64,000 bases of DNA from Heterobilharzia americana (Eukaryota; Platyhelminthes; Trematoda; Strigeidida; Schistosomatidae), in contig OX104127.1 of NCBI GenBank assembly GCA_944470555.2, positions 154,519,776-154,583,775 on the forward strand, in the 5' to 3' direction. Position numbers and translations under genes: made by a program. Below the pieces are notes generated by a model. The model was given only the letters and a program-made list of their open reading frames with translations, was not told where the DNA came from and ran no database searches. The first letter of the stretch is position 1. Every line of letters begins with the position of its first letter. Positions 36,116 to 48,000 of this stretch are shown piece by piece.

Positions 36116-37181
36116 TTCATTGTAATAAGTCGATTCCATTAAATAACCTTTAGAACAGAAAGTGAAGCTGAATCTAATTCTTCTGTGCACTCGAATTCCG
36201 ACTAGTGAGTCACCGTTTCACGTCCTGCCCTTCCTACAGAGGTTTGGGTAGTCAGCGATCGATCATACAGCAAATATGTTTCCTGATTTTTATTTCATCC
36301 AATTTTTTCACCTTTTAGGCATAAAGAATGATTCGAGATAACAGAAGATTGTCCATTATTTCTGGTGACAGTTGACAGTGAAATAAAGTGGCAACATTTC
36401 ATTAAAGTTGAGCGATTATTGGAAATTTCAAATAATAATATTAAGTAGTTGGCTTCTTGTTCCACGGTAACCATAAATATCTTTGGAAATGATTCTCAAG
36501 GTCTATACTTTCCCTGAATAGTATTTGAAGAGTCAGAAAGTACTTAATTGTCACTAGCCTTCTGTAACATATTCACTTTGACAAAAGATCATACGTAAAT
36601 ATGTATAACGTAATTTTTGAAAAACAACAACTTGGCAAACATTTAAACTTTGGAATAACTTCTTGGTTATAACTCTACAAGACAAAAAGCCAATGTCTAG
36701 AAGAACATCCGATCAAAATGTAAAATCATGTTTCATTTTGTTTCCAGTAACGTCAAACGTTTAGAAATATCTTTTTTTAATCTATATTTCAATTAGTTAT
36801 CTTCAGGTAAGCACCATATATGTATAAATACCCATTTGATGCCTCAGGGCTTTTCAAAAGATATTATCACCTAAGCAAGTTTTAAAAAATCATCAAAGTT
36901 TTGTCTAGTGCAATAGTTTTAGCATAACTTAGTTTGATTCAACTTATAATTATCCGAAATAAGTTGAGACTCAATGATGTTTAAAAGAATTAGGGATCTG
37001 TTGAATGATTTACCACAATGCTTCAAGTTTGTGTTTAGTTTAAAAAGATTACCAGTCAGCTGTCAGATCAGTCAAGTATTAAAGTGAAATAAAAAACGAG
37101 CAGACGTTATGATGCGACATTATTAAATTTACTTTGATTTTTCTCAGTTAAAGAATTCACTTTTCGTACCCATTGTGTTAC
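36116..37181. other. unrecognised AT-rich DNA
   Basis: No supported feature; the last part may be worn PLE sequence leading into the GIY-YIG relic. Confidence 0.5.
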
Positions 37182-37533
37182 GCCACTTCTATGTGCATTT
37201 ATCAATTCAACTGCTCCTGTGGAGCTAGTTACATTGGGCGTACAATGAGGCAGTTCCATTGTCAAATTTCTGAGTACCACCCATCATGGTTGAACAAGGG
37301 ATAAATTAGAAGTATAAAGAGCTCCATACTTACACACTTAGTTGACACAAGACATCAAGTGGTTACTGGAAAAGCCTTCAAAATCATCCATCAGTTTCCA
37401 ATTAATTTACCTCATGGATTACGCACTCGGCTACTTCACATAGCAGAGGCGATTACTATCCACCTTCACAAACCAGCCTTCGTATCCAAAAGAAGTTTGT
37501 TCGACCACTTTCATTACGTGGCCGTCAACATGA
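37182..37533 (+). pseudogene. Penelope-like GIY-YIG endonuclease relic
   Basis: A frame with a single internal stop (TAA near 37300) encodes the C-terminal endonuclease of a Penelope-like element: IYQFNCSCGASYIGRTMRQF (from 37197), SEYHPSWLNKG, SSILTHLVDTRHQV, LHIAEAITIHLHKPAF and SLFDHFHYVA. The CxC, YIGRT, HL-x(4)-H and IAEA-x(5)-HKP features are those of PLE GIY-YIG domains, which cut DNA to prime reverse transcription. No reverse-transcriptase blocks are recognisable just upstream, so this is a 5'-truncated copy. The minus-strand relic at 42.1 kb is the same domain but clearly diverged from this one. Confidence 0.85.
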
Positions 37534-37961
37534 TGTAACTTCTAGGTTTACTTTGTACACCTCTTCCCCTTCTTGTTTCTATCAATATTCATATTTCCAA
37601 TTTCAGCAACTCTGTTCATTATTTACATCATTATTTCCGAAACATCACCATGTGATTGGTAATTTGATTAAATTGTAATCCTACATATTACTGTAGAGCC
37701 TAAGATAAAATATATTTCTTCGCTCAATCAGTCTTATCATGTGATCACCTTGCATTGACAGTCTTGTTAACCCACAAATAATTTTCATGACCTTGTTTTG
37801 ACCTTCTGACTATAATTACCTTGTGACGCTATCGACAATTTCTGATGGCCTTCAACTGACTCATTAGCTATTAATCAACATATATTTTCTTTATACCTAT
37901 CAGTATGAATGTACAGCTTCTGCAAATGATTCGTCAAAAAGAAAACTTTGTATTAGATTCC
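37534..37961. other. probable PLE 3' flank, unassigned
   Basis: T- and C-rich sequence after the endonuclease relic; it may be the untranslated end of that element. No clear boundary. Confidence 0.35.
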
Positions 37962-38047
37962 TTTATTTGATATACAGCGCACCGTGATACAGTGTTATTT
38001 ACTTGTGTCAATAATACTGTATCACTGTGAGCTACATATCAAATAAA
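37962..38047. repeat. 86-nt imperfect hairpin
   Basis: Arms 37962-37993 and 38016-38047 are reverse complements with 4 mismatches in 32. Pairing continues inward for six more pairs, including one G-T, leaving a 10-base loop (38000-38009). The stem is about 38 bp. The size and bulge pattern resemble a microRNA precursor, but a short palindromic mobile element is equally possible. Confidence 0.8.
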
Positions 38048-39639
38048 CAGATTTAATGTGGAATTACATTCTGCTACAGTGCCCAAGTTTTACACCTATA
38101 GAAAGAATATTCCCCTCACTGAATTGCCTTTCGTCAATTTTTTGATTCACTAGATTCACTAGTCACCTTGATATCAAGAACAGGTATGTCATGAATGTTT
38201 TAACAATTTACCACAGGAATAAAAGCCAAAAAAATTTGAAAAGTAAGCAATCTGCCATTTACAAGTGATTTTTCTTACAATTCACTGCATAAGATTCTAT
38301 GGCAAAATTTAAACCAAACCACCATTCGTAGAGAATTATCAAAATATCATTGAACACTACATAATGACGGTTCATTTCTGGACTATCTGGATGCTGAGCT
38401 CTGGAGAAGACGTTTCTGTATCGGAAATTCCTTTATTTTGGTTGCATCCTACGAAAGATCAATGGCTAGACTTGGCTAGTATATACACATCTGAGACAAA
38501 AATTTCTTATGTTAAGAGGAATGATATTCTGCTATTACGGTCATTGGCAGAAATTCAGTCTTATCCACATCGTTTTTGGCAGGAAAGTTTCACTAAAGAT
38601 CTTTGTCAACTACACCCTCACATTAGGTCTTGTGCTTATTGCACAAGTCTTTTGTACTTGAGACTACTGGTTTGATGTCTAGTTAAATAAATACTAACTA
38701 CAATGATAAATTTTAAGCTCACTCACTTTCTGTCTGTAAATCTTCGATTGAACCAATATCAAGAGAGAGAACTTTCAGCAGTCGACTGAAGTAATGCAAC
38801 TATAAAATATTATCCATAAAATGAATAATAGTAAAGCATTAATAAAACAAAAGTTACTGAATAGCCTATGAGTTTCTATCAGTTATAATATTAATTGTGC
38901 GACATACGTACACAGCTGAATATGAGCGTGATTTCACTTTATTATATAATCGATCACCGGCACACAATAGAAGCATTACATACTTATGATTTCCTTTGAT
39001 ATGACATTTTTATCAATTATTAATGTAGGTGTCGATATGATGCTTTACGAGTTAACTCAATTTTTTGCAAAAAGTATATGCCATTTTATCACTGCAAAAA
39101 TTTCGGCTAAATAGCTGAAAGTTTGTACTACAAAATCCATAGAAAGTGATCAGATTTGTTCAATTTTCAATGGACATCATTTAACATCCTGTTTATCATT
39201 TTGTGAACAAATACAGTTAATGTATCTGCTATCCCTAGAAACGGTTCTTTGTTTCTTTTTCATATTACTCAAAAGAATCCTTTTTTCACGTATACCTTTT
39301 GCTTTTGTTTATTGAAAGGAAGACTCTAACAATCAAATTTGTTATCGATGATTTCATTCTGTAAACGCTTTATAATTCATGATTTGGCAGCTGATTAATG
39401 AAATACTTTTTTTTAAAACAATATCAATCGTAAGTGATTTGACATGTTTTACAGCAACAATCAACAATTAATTCACAGAATGGATGGATGTTATCATTTT
39501 CATTTTTTCATTAGATGGAATTGAGACTAATACTCAAAGATAATGAAGGAAATGCAATGTCATTATCTAGGTACTTAGCAATAAAATCGCATTTTCAACA
39601 TTGTTCATTCTCTTTATTTAAGGAACATGTGACCGACTA
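38048..39639. other. unrecognised AT-rich DNA
   Basis: A 103-codon open frame at 38364-38675 (+) has ordinary amino-acid composition (FWLHPTKDQWLDLASIYTSE), but I recognise no family and no convincing splice sites. Nothing else supported. Confidence 0.45.
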
Positions 39640-39820
39640 TGGAAACCACATTTGCTAGGGGAAATTGGATTAAGTTGGAAGAGAGTTCAAGATGACCAGA
39701 TGAAGATGTGACACGAGGCTATGAAGTCTCTAACCATTGGTCTATGTCTTGTAGGGATGGATGGAATCAGTGGTTGAGGACTATTGTTGACCCAGCTGAA
39801 AATTAGCAGATGTACTCACA
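39640..39820 (+). mobile_element. possible 3' tail of a second RTE-type family
   Basis: Worn frames give GLSWKRVQDDQMKM, HEAMKSLTIGL and, in another frame, NQWLRTIVDPAEN. These resemble the extreme C-terminal block (GWKK..., MKSLT.GL, NQWLETLGDMAQN) of the other flatworm RTE-type retrotransposon seen at 50.4 and 63.1 kb. The match is short and frameshifted. Confidence 0.4.
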
Positions 39821-40394
39821 CTTTGACATCTTCTAAAGCTTGAACATTTGTATCAATCATTATCCTCAGATTCTTTGTTCGCTCACACAACCTTGTCTGC
39901 TTTGATATTACTCTTAGTATATCCACCTGTTCTTTGTACGCTACTGAAAAGTGTGACAATTTAAGCAGATGCACTTGTGTGTGAGTTTCTACGTTGATTT
40001 TGTTATTCAGTCTGTCAGTTTATTCGAAAAAACCTTATAGTGGAGTGCTTCACTAATGGATTAGGAACCAAATTTTCTATAATTTAGGTAAGATAGAGTC
40101 ATTATTTATTAACTCTGATTTTAAATAAATTCCGATAGATCTGCATCTTAGCATAATTCATAATGTCACAAATTACTCCTCCAGTTTCAGTAGCCTATAA
40201 GTTCAACAAAAAATTACGATAGCTTTGAATATTATTACCAACCATTAGTGATTTGAAGAGTCATACAGGTTTATATCCACTTTACGATGAGCACAAAATC
40301 ATTACTTTCTTTAGTCATATCTCAAAGGTCAGTGATTACAACAGCGTATGACTGATAATATGAATATAACTTTTGAAAAGTTACCAAGCTGATA
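39821..40394. other. unrecognised AT-rich DNA
   Basis: No supported feature. Confidence 0.6.
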
Positions 40395-40565
40395 TCAGTT
40401 GGAGAGATACTGGATATCTGGGACAACTGCACAGCTGTTTCGTCTTACAGTGAGACTCCTCAACACTGTACACTCATAACTCCGCCTCACGAAGGATCAA
40501 GCCCAGAACCTTGAGGTTTCGTGACCAGCAAGTTACCACTGAGCCAATCTGTCTGAATCACACGG
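40395..40565 (-). mobile_element. tRNA-like SINE with hammerhead relic
   Basis: The clearest Pol III head in the family. On the minus strand, A box TGGCTCAGTGGTAA (40532-40545) is followed about 30 bases later by B box GGGCTTGATCC (40494-40504). The hammerhead relic is TTGAGGA (40458-40464), stem II GTCTCACTGTAAGAC, GAA and ACAGCTGT. C3 is changed to T and the cleavage-site base is G, so it is probably inactive. It ends in CCAACTGATATCAG. Confidence 0.8.
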
Positions 40566-41244
40566 TTTATATTTTCCTGCTTCTGTCATTTTGCAATATA
40601 CCGCAAACTCCATCGTATGCCATCGTTGAGTATTAATGTTCAACTCTGACTTGGATTACCCCAATAGTCAGGACTTCTCAAGAGAACTTCGTTAAATCTC
40701 ATCTCCAAGCAAGTCACTAATGAGCACTGGACAATAATAACAAACACATATGTAAATGAAAACTAATTAATTTACAAGATAAATAATTTTTATACAATGT
40801 TCACTTCTATCACAATAGCTTATATGCTCAGTTGAATTTGGTTATTTACAAGAAGAAAAAAAAAAAAAGAAACTGAACATTTCAAGGTCATCTTTATCAA
40901 AAAATGACATGTCTTCCATCAATGAAAATGAACAAAATCTAAAACACCAGTTACAGACAATTATTGTACTGCAACTAATTTTTCTGGTAAACCGTTCTTT
41001 TCTTCAAGATAACAAGCCAAATAAATACATAAAATCATAGCTGCAATAGATTGCACTGGCTAGAAAGAATAATGAATATATTATGTTCTCTGAGACATAA
41101 CTAAAGTGAACGAATACTTATCATGAGTAATCCTGACATATTACTTTTTTCACTCAAAATTATATAGTGAGTCGATAGGACTAACAACATCAACAATTCG
41201 ATTCGGAGAGTTGTGAGGATTTACTAATTTCAGGTAGTTATTCA
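40566..41244. other. unrecognised AT-rich DNA
   Basis: No supported feature. Confidence 0.6.
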
Positions 41245-41415
41245 TCACGAACTGATGTCACCCCGAGAACCATTTAAAACCTAACAGCACTGGATATCCA
41301 TTTCATAATAGTATACTACTCCTCAGTAGCGCATACATATGATCTCACCATGGACCGAAACCAGGATCTACAGGTTTCGTGACGATCACGTTATCATTCA
41401 GCCACTCGGTCAAAA
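41245..41415 (-). mobile_element. tRNA-like SINE with core-complete hammerhead
   Basis: Minus strand: a worn A box, TGGCTGAATGATAA, and B-box-like GGTTTCGGTCC near 41355. Then the hammerhead: CTGAGGA (41320-41326), stem II (41305-41319), GAA (41302-41304), ATGGATAT and C (41293), and CAGTGC. The catalytic core matches CUGANGA / GAA / C17. Stem I (GCGCTA with CAGTGC) has one mismatch and a G-T pair; stem II (GTAG with TTAT) is weak. Confidence 0.7.
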
Positions 41416-42114
41416 TTCAAAGATTCGCATTTTCTTCCCTCTGTCAATAATGACATTAAAACAAGTTACACAAAAGTAAACAACAAACAATTATTAGAAT
41501 CACCGGTCAATGAATATAAAACATAAAACAGTTGGCAAAGGAGATTTTATCTGAACCTTCACGCCTGTCAGTATGAAATTATTTGAGTAGGGTATAATAT
41601 TGTCCAACCTAAGATTCTAATTAAAATGATGGAAAATATTTATAACTCAGAACTAAAATGATGATAATGATGATGATTGAGTGCTGCTTGAGCTTTGATA
41701 TTTTTGTGAACGTTTTATCACTTCATGTAAACACTAGAGCTAAAGATGTTGTTAAATCTGCTGACAAAACGTTAATAAGAGAATACAAATCTCAGGAAAC
41801 ACCAAACCATCATCACACTGAAACTAATTTTATTCGAATGGGTGGTAAGATCATGCATTTATTTACAAAATTAGGACACTCCGCTGAAGAGAATCATTCC
41901 AATCCCACCAGATAGTGAAAGATCAACAAAACACAATTCAGAGAAGGAAATTTTTTCGATGAATTCTTTACAAAGGCTGGACATCGTAATTATGGTTACA
42001 ACAAAATATGTGTCCATCAATAGCTAATCGGTCAAAACAAAGTTACCAAACAAGGTCAAGAAAAAGACTAGGTGATGACGGCTAGGTCAGATTAGTAGTA
42101 ATGAAAAGTTTGTC
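41416..42114. other. unrecognised AT-rich DNA
   Basis: No supported feature; it may contain the 3' end of the PLE relic to its right. Confidence 0.5.
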
Positions 42115-42462
42115 TTAGGCAGATTGGAGAATGAATGCATCCCTTTTGAAAATAAAAACAGGCTTGTAATGCTGGATTACCAAAGCCTCTGTAGTGTTGA
42201 GGTGGCGAACACCCATTTGCTCCGAAGTGCTTGGTTTCACTTTACAAATGAATTTGAATGAAGATTGTCTTGGAGCATAACGACAAAAGATAACCAAACG
42301 CTCAAGAATCAAGTTGTTGGTGGCTTAACATTCTCCTTTATACAGCCATGCAAGATTGTGTTCGGAGATGCGTTTGAACAGAACATACATTGTGCGACCT
42401 ATATAGCCAGCTCCATAATAGCAGGTGAATTGGTAAACACATATAGAAGTAGCTCAGAGCGG
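42115..42462 (-). pseudogene. PLE GIY-YIG endonuclease, broken
   Basis: Translation gives ICVYQFTCYYGAGYIGRTMY, KRISEHNLAWLYKGEC, then after a stop ERLVIFCRYAPRQSSFKFIC, NTTEALVIQHYKPVF and FKRDAFILQSA. Y...YIGRT, the TEA Glu and HYKP are retained from the GIY-YIG fold. Compared with the relic at 37.2 kb, the CxC pair has become CYY and the middle His region is lost. Confidence 0.82.
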
Positions 42463-43074
42463 TAGTTTGTCCTGTAGCGTCACACACTCCCCCAAAATCA
42501 ATGGTCTAGGATTCGATGAGATTCAATAATGATGCTGGCCTTCATAGTTTAGTAGCACTCGCTAAGCTGAAGGCACCCAGTCTAGCATCCACGTCATTTA
42601 GCATGCTGTCGTCTTACGTTACACTGCTTGTACTCGACCCTCTAGCCAGTTAGTTGGAATTTTTGGAATTTTGGCATGACCTTCCAAATATACTATTCCG
42701 CGCAGCTACGTTATTGTGTTCTTTCTTGGTCTCGTATTCGCGAGTATATAACAAGTTCGACTAATGAGTGATTGGCCTCTACGTCTGTCAAGCCCGCACC
42801 ATGTCAACTTCTTAAAATTCTTTACACACCCTCCAACCAGTTTTTGACCGAAGAAAGCATTTCGAAGCTTAGAGGAAAAGAAGGTCCTCTTTGGTGCTTT
42901 GCACAATCGATTCTTCAATATCTCTTTCAGTGTACCTCCCCTGAATTCAATTTTCATAAATAGTATGTTCCTTGAAACCTTAGAGGCTTTTTCTTTGACA
43001 TTCTCAAGCCTTATGTTCCTCTCAGTGAATCTTAATGATTAACCATTCTCCATTAACACTTTTAGAAGAATTTT

Positions 43075-43760
43075 CAGCTCGTCGTTTATTGCATCATACG
43101 TACAAGTTCTTCTTATTCGTGTGCATAGTGAGTGAATTAGATTTCTTTTCATGACTCATAGAACCCAGTTTTGGAAACGAGTATATTGACTATTACAGGT
43201 CTTTTTCTGAAAATCGATCTCTTTAAGGAAACATCATGTCTCCTTTTGAGTAGAACCCTCAGGAAGTGGAATTCTGAGTTATTTTCAGTTTCCACAGTAA
43301 ATTTAATGAACTTATGACATTCAGTGAACTTTCATAATATTTCTTGAAGGTTATTATCCTCCTCACAGATGATGAAAGTATCATCCGTGTATTCGTTATA
43401 TAAATAGGACTGGTCAATCAGTGGACAAAGATTTCTGTCCTCTGAAGTAATCAGCTAGAAGAGGACCCAATGGTAAATCCAATGCTATCCGATCCGTTTG
43501 TAGATAAAGTTCATTACTGAATCTGCATCTACATTAAAGGTACAATTCCTTTACATAATGTTAAGGAATCTCAATTTCAACCTCACTGATCTCAATGTAG
43601 TCATATAGAAAGCAGATTGTTTCCCTCAAATGGACGTTTGTGAAAAGTAATGTAACGTCTAGCGGTAACATATCCTTACCATACTTGTTGAGTTCTGTTA
43701 TACAGGGGTACTGCAGTTATAGGTCTTTTTCTTTACTCGCTGAAGAATTTTGGTTAATGA
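43075..43760 (-). pseudogene. PLE reverse transcriptase, broken
   Basis: The blocks visible in order are LPLDVTLLFTNVHLRETICF (motif A, with Asp of LDVT), LALDLPLGPLLADYF, EYTDDTFIICEED (YTDD at 43380-43391), CHKFIKFTVETENNSEFHFL across frames, and TMHTNKKNLY at the end. These match the order and spacing of PLE reverse transcriptases. The catalytic Asp residues of motifs A and C are still present, but several stops and frame changes break the protein. Confidence 0.85.
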
Positions 43761-43900
43761 TTTAGCAATCCGCTGATATAGTGAATAGCACGACTTTCAA
43801 AAAAGATTCGTCGAAAACTTCGGTGAACTGTTTTTTACTGATTATTTTAATGTTGTAGAACAAGTTCCAGTCTATCATATCCAGGGAAAAAGTATCATTT

Positions 43901-45013
43901 TCACTTTTTGTGTATCAACATTATTAGTGTGATAATTACAATTGCATAAGAAACGAAATCATGCCTAAAAGGAAGTTCAACTATCTGATCTTCCAGAATC
44001 CTGGTTCTTAGATTTGAACGAAAAACAAAACCACATTTAGCGTTATGAAGAATTGAAGCATTTCTCCTAATATGTAAACAACTTGAACATTTCCAGGGCT
44101 TAAAAGTATAAATGTTGCGAAATTCGACACCACTTATGACTTTTTTAACTATAAAAGAAAAGGAGAATTGAAAAAAGAACACCAACGCATAGAACTACCT
44201 TGTATCAAATAACTTCATTTCTGAAGAAAATGCCTCTAATTGACCCTTAGATATACAAGCAAAAATCTAATAATACAAGAAAACCAAGCCTAAATAAACG
44301 ATTGTTCAGCGCATCATTAGTGATAAATATCATAAGGTCCCACATAATGAATATAACCTATGTATTACAAAATATTTAAATTATGACTATTTCGATAATC
44401 ATACACTGACACTTACCAAAATGCATATTTTGCTTATCGAAATTATGAAGCTTATTATTAAAACAAGATAAATCTAGTTAAGTGACAGTTTTTATAGATT
44501 GGTTACAAGTAGATAGTTTTATCTCAAAAAAGTAAACATTATTTTGCCTACCACAAACACTTTCGTACTCATTCACTCAAAACCTCAAGGAAACAAGTTA
44601 GTTTATTTTAACTTTGATAAAAACTATGAGCACTTGGCGTTTCCACTGCATTGTCTAGAAGTGAAAGCGTAACTATTAACCACAAGTGGGCGGAGTTATA
44701 GTACACAATAATACGGAGTTCTGAGCCAAAATAAAAAAGATACTAGGTACTTGTTCTAAAGGCTGCTCGAATTAGAAACATTCTTTCATCAAACTATCCT
44801 GAAATGTTATTTTTGCTTCTATGAGGCCTACTAACATATGAAGTTGTAGCTCTTGTGTCTGGGTGCTGGATTTCCAGCCAATGAGTTACGAGTTTGAACA
44901 CTGCTTCCTCACTAAAATTAGGGTGGTTGGCTAGTATCCTTAGCTGTCACTCAAAATGTGTGGCTTATCGCCGACTGCATGAACATTCATGTGATTATTG
45001 AATTTATTTATTA
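43901..45013. other. unrecognised AT-rich DNA
   Basis: A possible tRNA-like or SINE segment near 44850-44980 (GAGTTTGAACAC) is too worn to call. No gene recognised. Confidence 0.5.
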
Positions 45014-45019
45014 TTGAAT

Positions 45020-48000
45020 ATGCTATTAGTCCCTTGGGTTCCTAATGGAACATAGGGCTTCAGTAGAACATCTCCAATGCGCTCTGTTCTCTGAAATCTT
45101 TTGAACCTGGCTCCACGACAGCCCACAAGCTCTCATTCCCTCCTCGCACGATCTCCATGTCACCCTCTCCTCAGAGGCTTCCCATCGGGTTCCACTCAAC
45201 CAACTGGCCTGACATGTGATGTCCCCAGTCGGCCTTCTCAGTGTATGCCCAATCCTTCTCCACTTCCTTCCAGTGCATATTTGTTCAGCGATAGGTTCTT
45301 GCTTCGTTGGTTCGTTCCCAGAGCTCCTTGTTACTTATTCTTTCTGACCATCTGATCTTCAGTAGCGAGCCAGCGTAAGCAGTTGTTGATGAATGTCTGT
45401 AGTTTGTTGCAAATCCCTTTCGTAACACGCCAAGTCTCTGAACCATACAGGAGCACTGATTTGACGTTGATGTTGGAAATCCGCATCTTGTTCCACATAC
45501 TGAGCTGAGTGCAGAAGATCTTCACACTGGTTTCAGGCTAATGAACGCCTATCTTGCTCTTCCGACTCTGACTTTGATATCCTCGTCTGTGCCGCCACCT
45601 GTAGTTGAAACAGTGCTGCATGCCTAGATAGGTGAAGGAGGCTACTTCCTTTAGGTTTCTCCCCTTGATGGTGATTGGAGTTTGTTGTTGTTGTTGTTGG
45701 TTGGGTATCTTCATCACCTCTGTCTTCTCTATATTCACTTGAAGTCCCGTCTTCGCTGCACTGTCCTGCCTCTTCTGTCAGCTTGTTAGTTTTCACCTGC
45801 AGATCTTCAAGTTTGTGTGACATCAGACACAAGTCATCAGCGAAATCCAAGTCTTTTAGGTTCCTTTCCACGGTCCAGCTATTGTATCCCCCTCTTCTCG
45901 CTCCTCACTGTTTGCTGCATGATCCAGTCCGGTCGACCACAATCAGGAATATCATGGGTGGTAGTAGGCGGCAACCCTGTCTCACTCCTGTCTGCACTTC
46001 AAAAGCATCACTGAGCTTCCCATTGTGAATCACTTGACATGAGGTGTCTTCATATAGTTGTTGAATGAGGCTGATAAAGGTTTGTGGTATTCCGTAGTAT
46101 TGAAGTAGTTTCCAAATTACCTCTCGGTCGACGCTGTCAAAGGCCTTCTCAATGTTGATAAAGTTGAGGTGTAGAGCTGACTGCCATTCTCTACTCTGTT
46201 CTATGATGATGCGTAGCGAAGCGTTGCATTTTGGTTCACAAATGATTTGTACTTCGTGAATCCAGCCAGCCAGCCTGTTCGGGTCGTAGTTTTGAATCCA
46301 GTGCATCATTTAGCCTCTCCAGGATGATGTGGCTTGATATTTTGCTTGGGGTGGACAGGAGAGTGATTCCGCACCAGTTCTTGAAAATACTTAGGTCCCC
46401 CTTCTTTATGAGTTTGACAAGGTAACCCTTCTTTCAATCTCCAGGTACCCTCTCTTCCGTCCACACCTTCTGCAATAGTGGTGGGGTGTGAGCATGTCCG
46501 TTTTTGTCTCTGTGTCTGTTCTCAGTGTTTCTGGTGGGATCCCATCTGGTCGTGCTGCTTGCCCACATTTCAGTGGCTTTATGGCGTTCAGGACTTCCAC
46601 TTTTGTTGGAGGATTTATGTTCACTTGTAGTTCTGTTGCTGGGCTGCAGGTGGTATTTCTGGACGAAGTGCAGGTGGTGCTGGTGGTGGTGGTCGATTCA
46701 ACAACTTCTTGAAGTGGTCAGCCCATTGTTTCCTTTGTTTCTCTCCTTTCGTAATTACATTTACTTCATCATCTTTTATTGGTTTCATGTGTGTTGATCT
46801 CTTCCCTTCCAGATAGTAACCTGGTTATTTGATACAGTGCTGTCAGGTATCTCCTACCTGCAGCCTGTCCTGCTTCATTTACCAGTGTGTGGTAGAAGTG
46901 TCTTCTGTCTTTCCGTGCACTCTTCTTCACTTCTTTGTCCAGTGTTTTATACATTGTACTCAGTTCCTCCTCTCGTTGTTCATCTTTGCGCTGGTTTATC
47001 TTCTGCCTCACCATCTTCCTCTCCCCGCTCCATAAGCTTCCATGTATCCATCCACATCCATTCCTTATCTTCTTTCTTCTTCCTTCCTAATACGGTTGTA
47101 CAGGTTTCTCTCCACATCTCTTTCAGAGACTTCCAGTGTTCTTCCACACAGGTTTCTTCAAGGATGTTCCTCGATATCTATCATTTTGTCTTGATGGCTG
47201 GCTGCTATGAAGATTTCCTTTGTAGTTTCGTTCTTCAGTTTCTGTACTAGGTGTTGTACTTGAACTGTGGTCTATCACCAAATTTCTTTCAAGGCTCTCA
47301 ACTTGATTTGGAAGTTATGTTCCTTGTGATAGATAGTGAGTGCTGTGAACCTACATCTGCTCCTCTTCTTGACATTGTGTCAAGTAGGCTGACTGCGACT
47401 CCACTTTCTTCATATTGAGATAAAGTCGATCTGATTTTTGGTGTAGTGTGTCCTGGTGTCTGGTGAAATCCATGTCGCTCGCTTTGTGGATATCCTTGTG
47501 CTTGAACACACTGCCTCGCTACAATCACCAAATCGTTGAATGCACAGAATTCTGCAAACAATTCTCCATTCTCGTTCATCACCTCACCTCACCTCACCTC
47601 ACCTCACCGAGCACTTCTCGACCCATGATGAGTTCTCTTCCTGTGTTGTCCACTGCACGCAGTTTGGCACTCATGTCACCCCACCCATTAGAATTTTGAT
47701 ATCGCCAACTGGGCTGAGTGGGGTCTTGTCTAGTGTTGACTGTAGTTGTCTGTAGGATTCACCCCTCTTCTCTTGCTCTGCATTATTTGTAGGTGCATAG
47801 TGTAGCATTGTATGATTGTGACCTACCTTCCTTTTGGGTTGGACCTTGCCGTCATGATCCTGATACTGGAGGAGATTGGTTCTCACTACATGAGTGCCTT
47901 CGATGCTGTTTGGGACATCATGATAGCCACTCGAAAAGTGAGTGTGCTCGTGGTTGTCGTGTGGGTGACAATATCGGAGTAGATTATTGACTCCTCTCCA

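Larger units (their letters stand above)
42115..43900 (-). mobile_element. Penelope-like element remnant (RT plus GIY-YIG)
   Basis: About 1.8 kb on the minus strand holds both PLE enzymatic modules in normal order: reverse transcriptase at 43.08-43.7 kb, then endonuclease at 42.12-42.46 kb. Frameshifts and stops are frequent. PLEs retrotranspose using a telomerase-related reverse transcriptase and a C-terminal GIY-YIG nuclease. Two hammerhead SINEs lie to the left in the same orientation. Ends and target duplication were not found. Confidence 0.85.

Noticed and set aside
38364..38675. 103-codon open frame with ordinary composition
   Set aside because: No recognised family, no convincing splice sites or polyadenylation signal, and it sits in a retroelement-rich stretch.
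44850..44980. Possible tRNA-like or SINE segment (GAGTTTGAACAC)
   Set aside because: Only one box-like motif and no hammerhead or second box.
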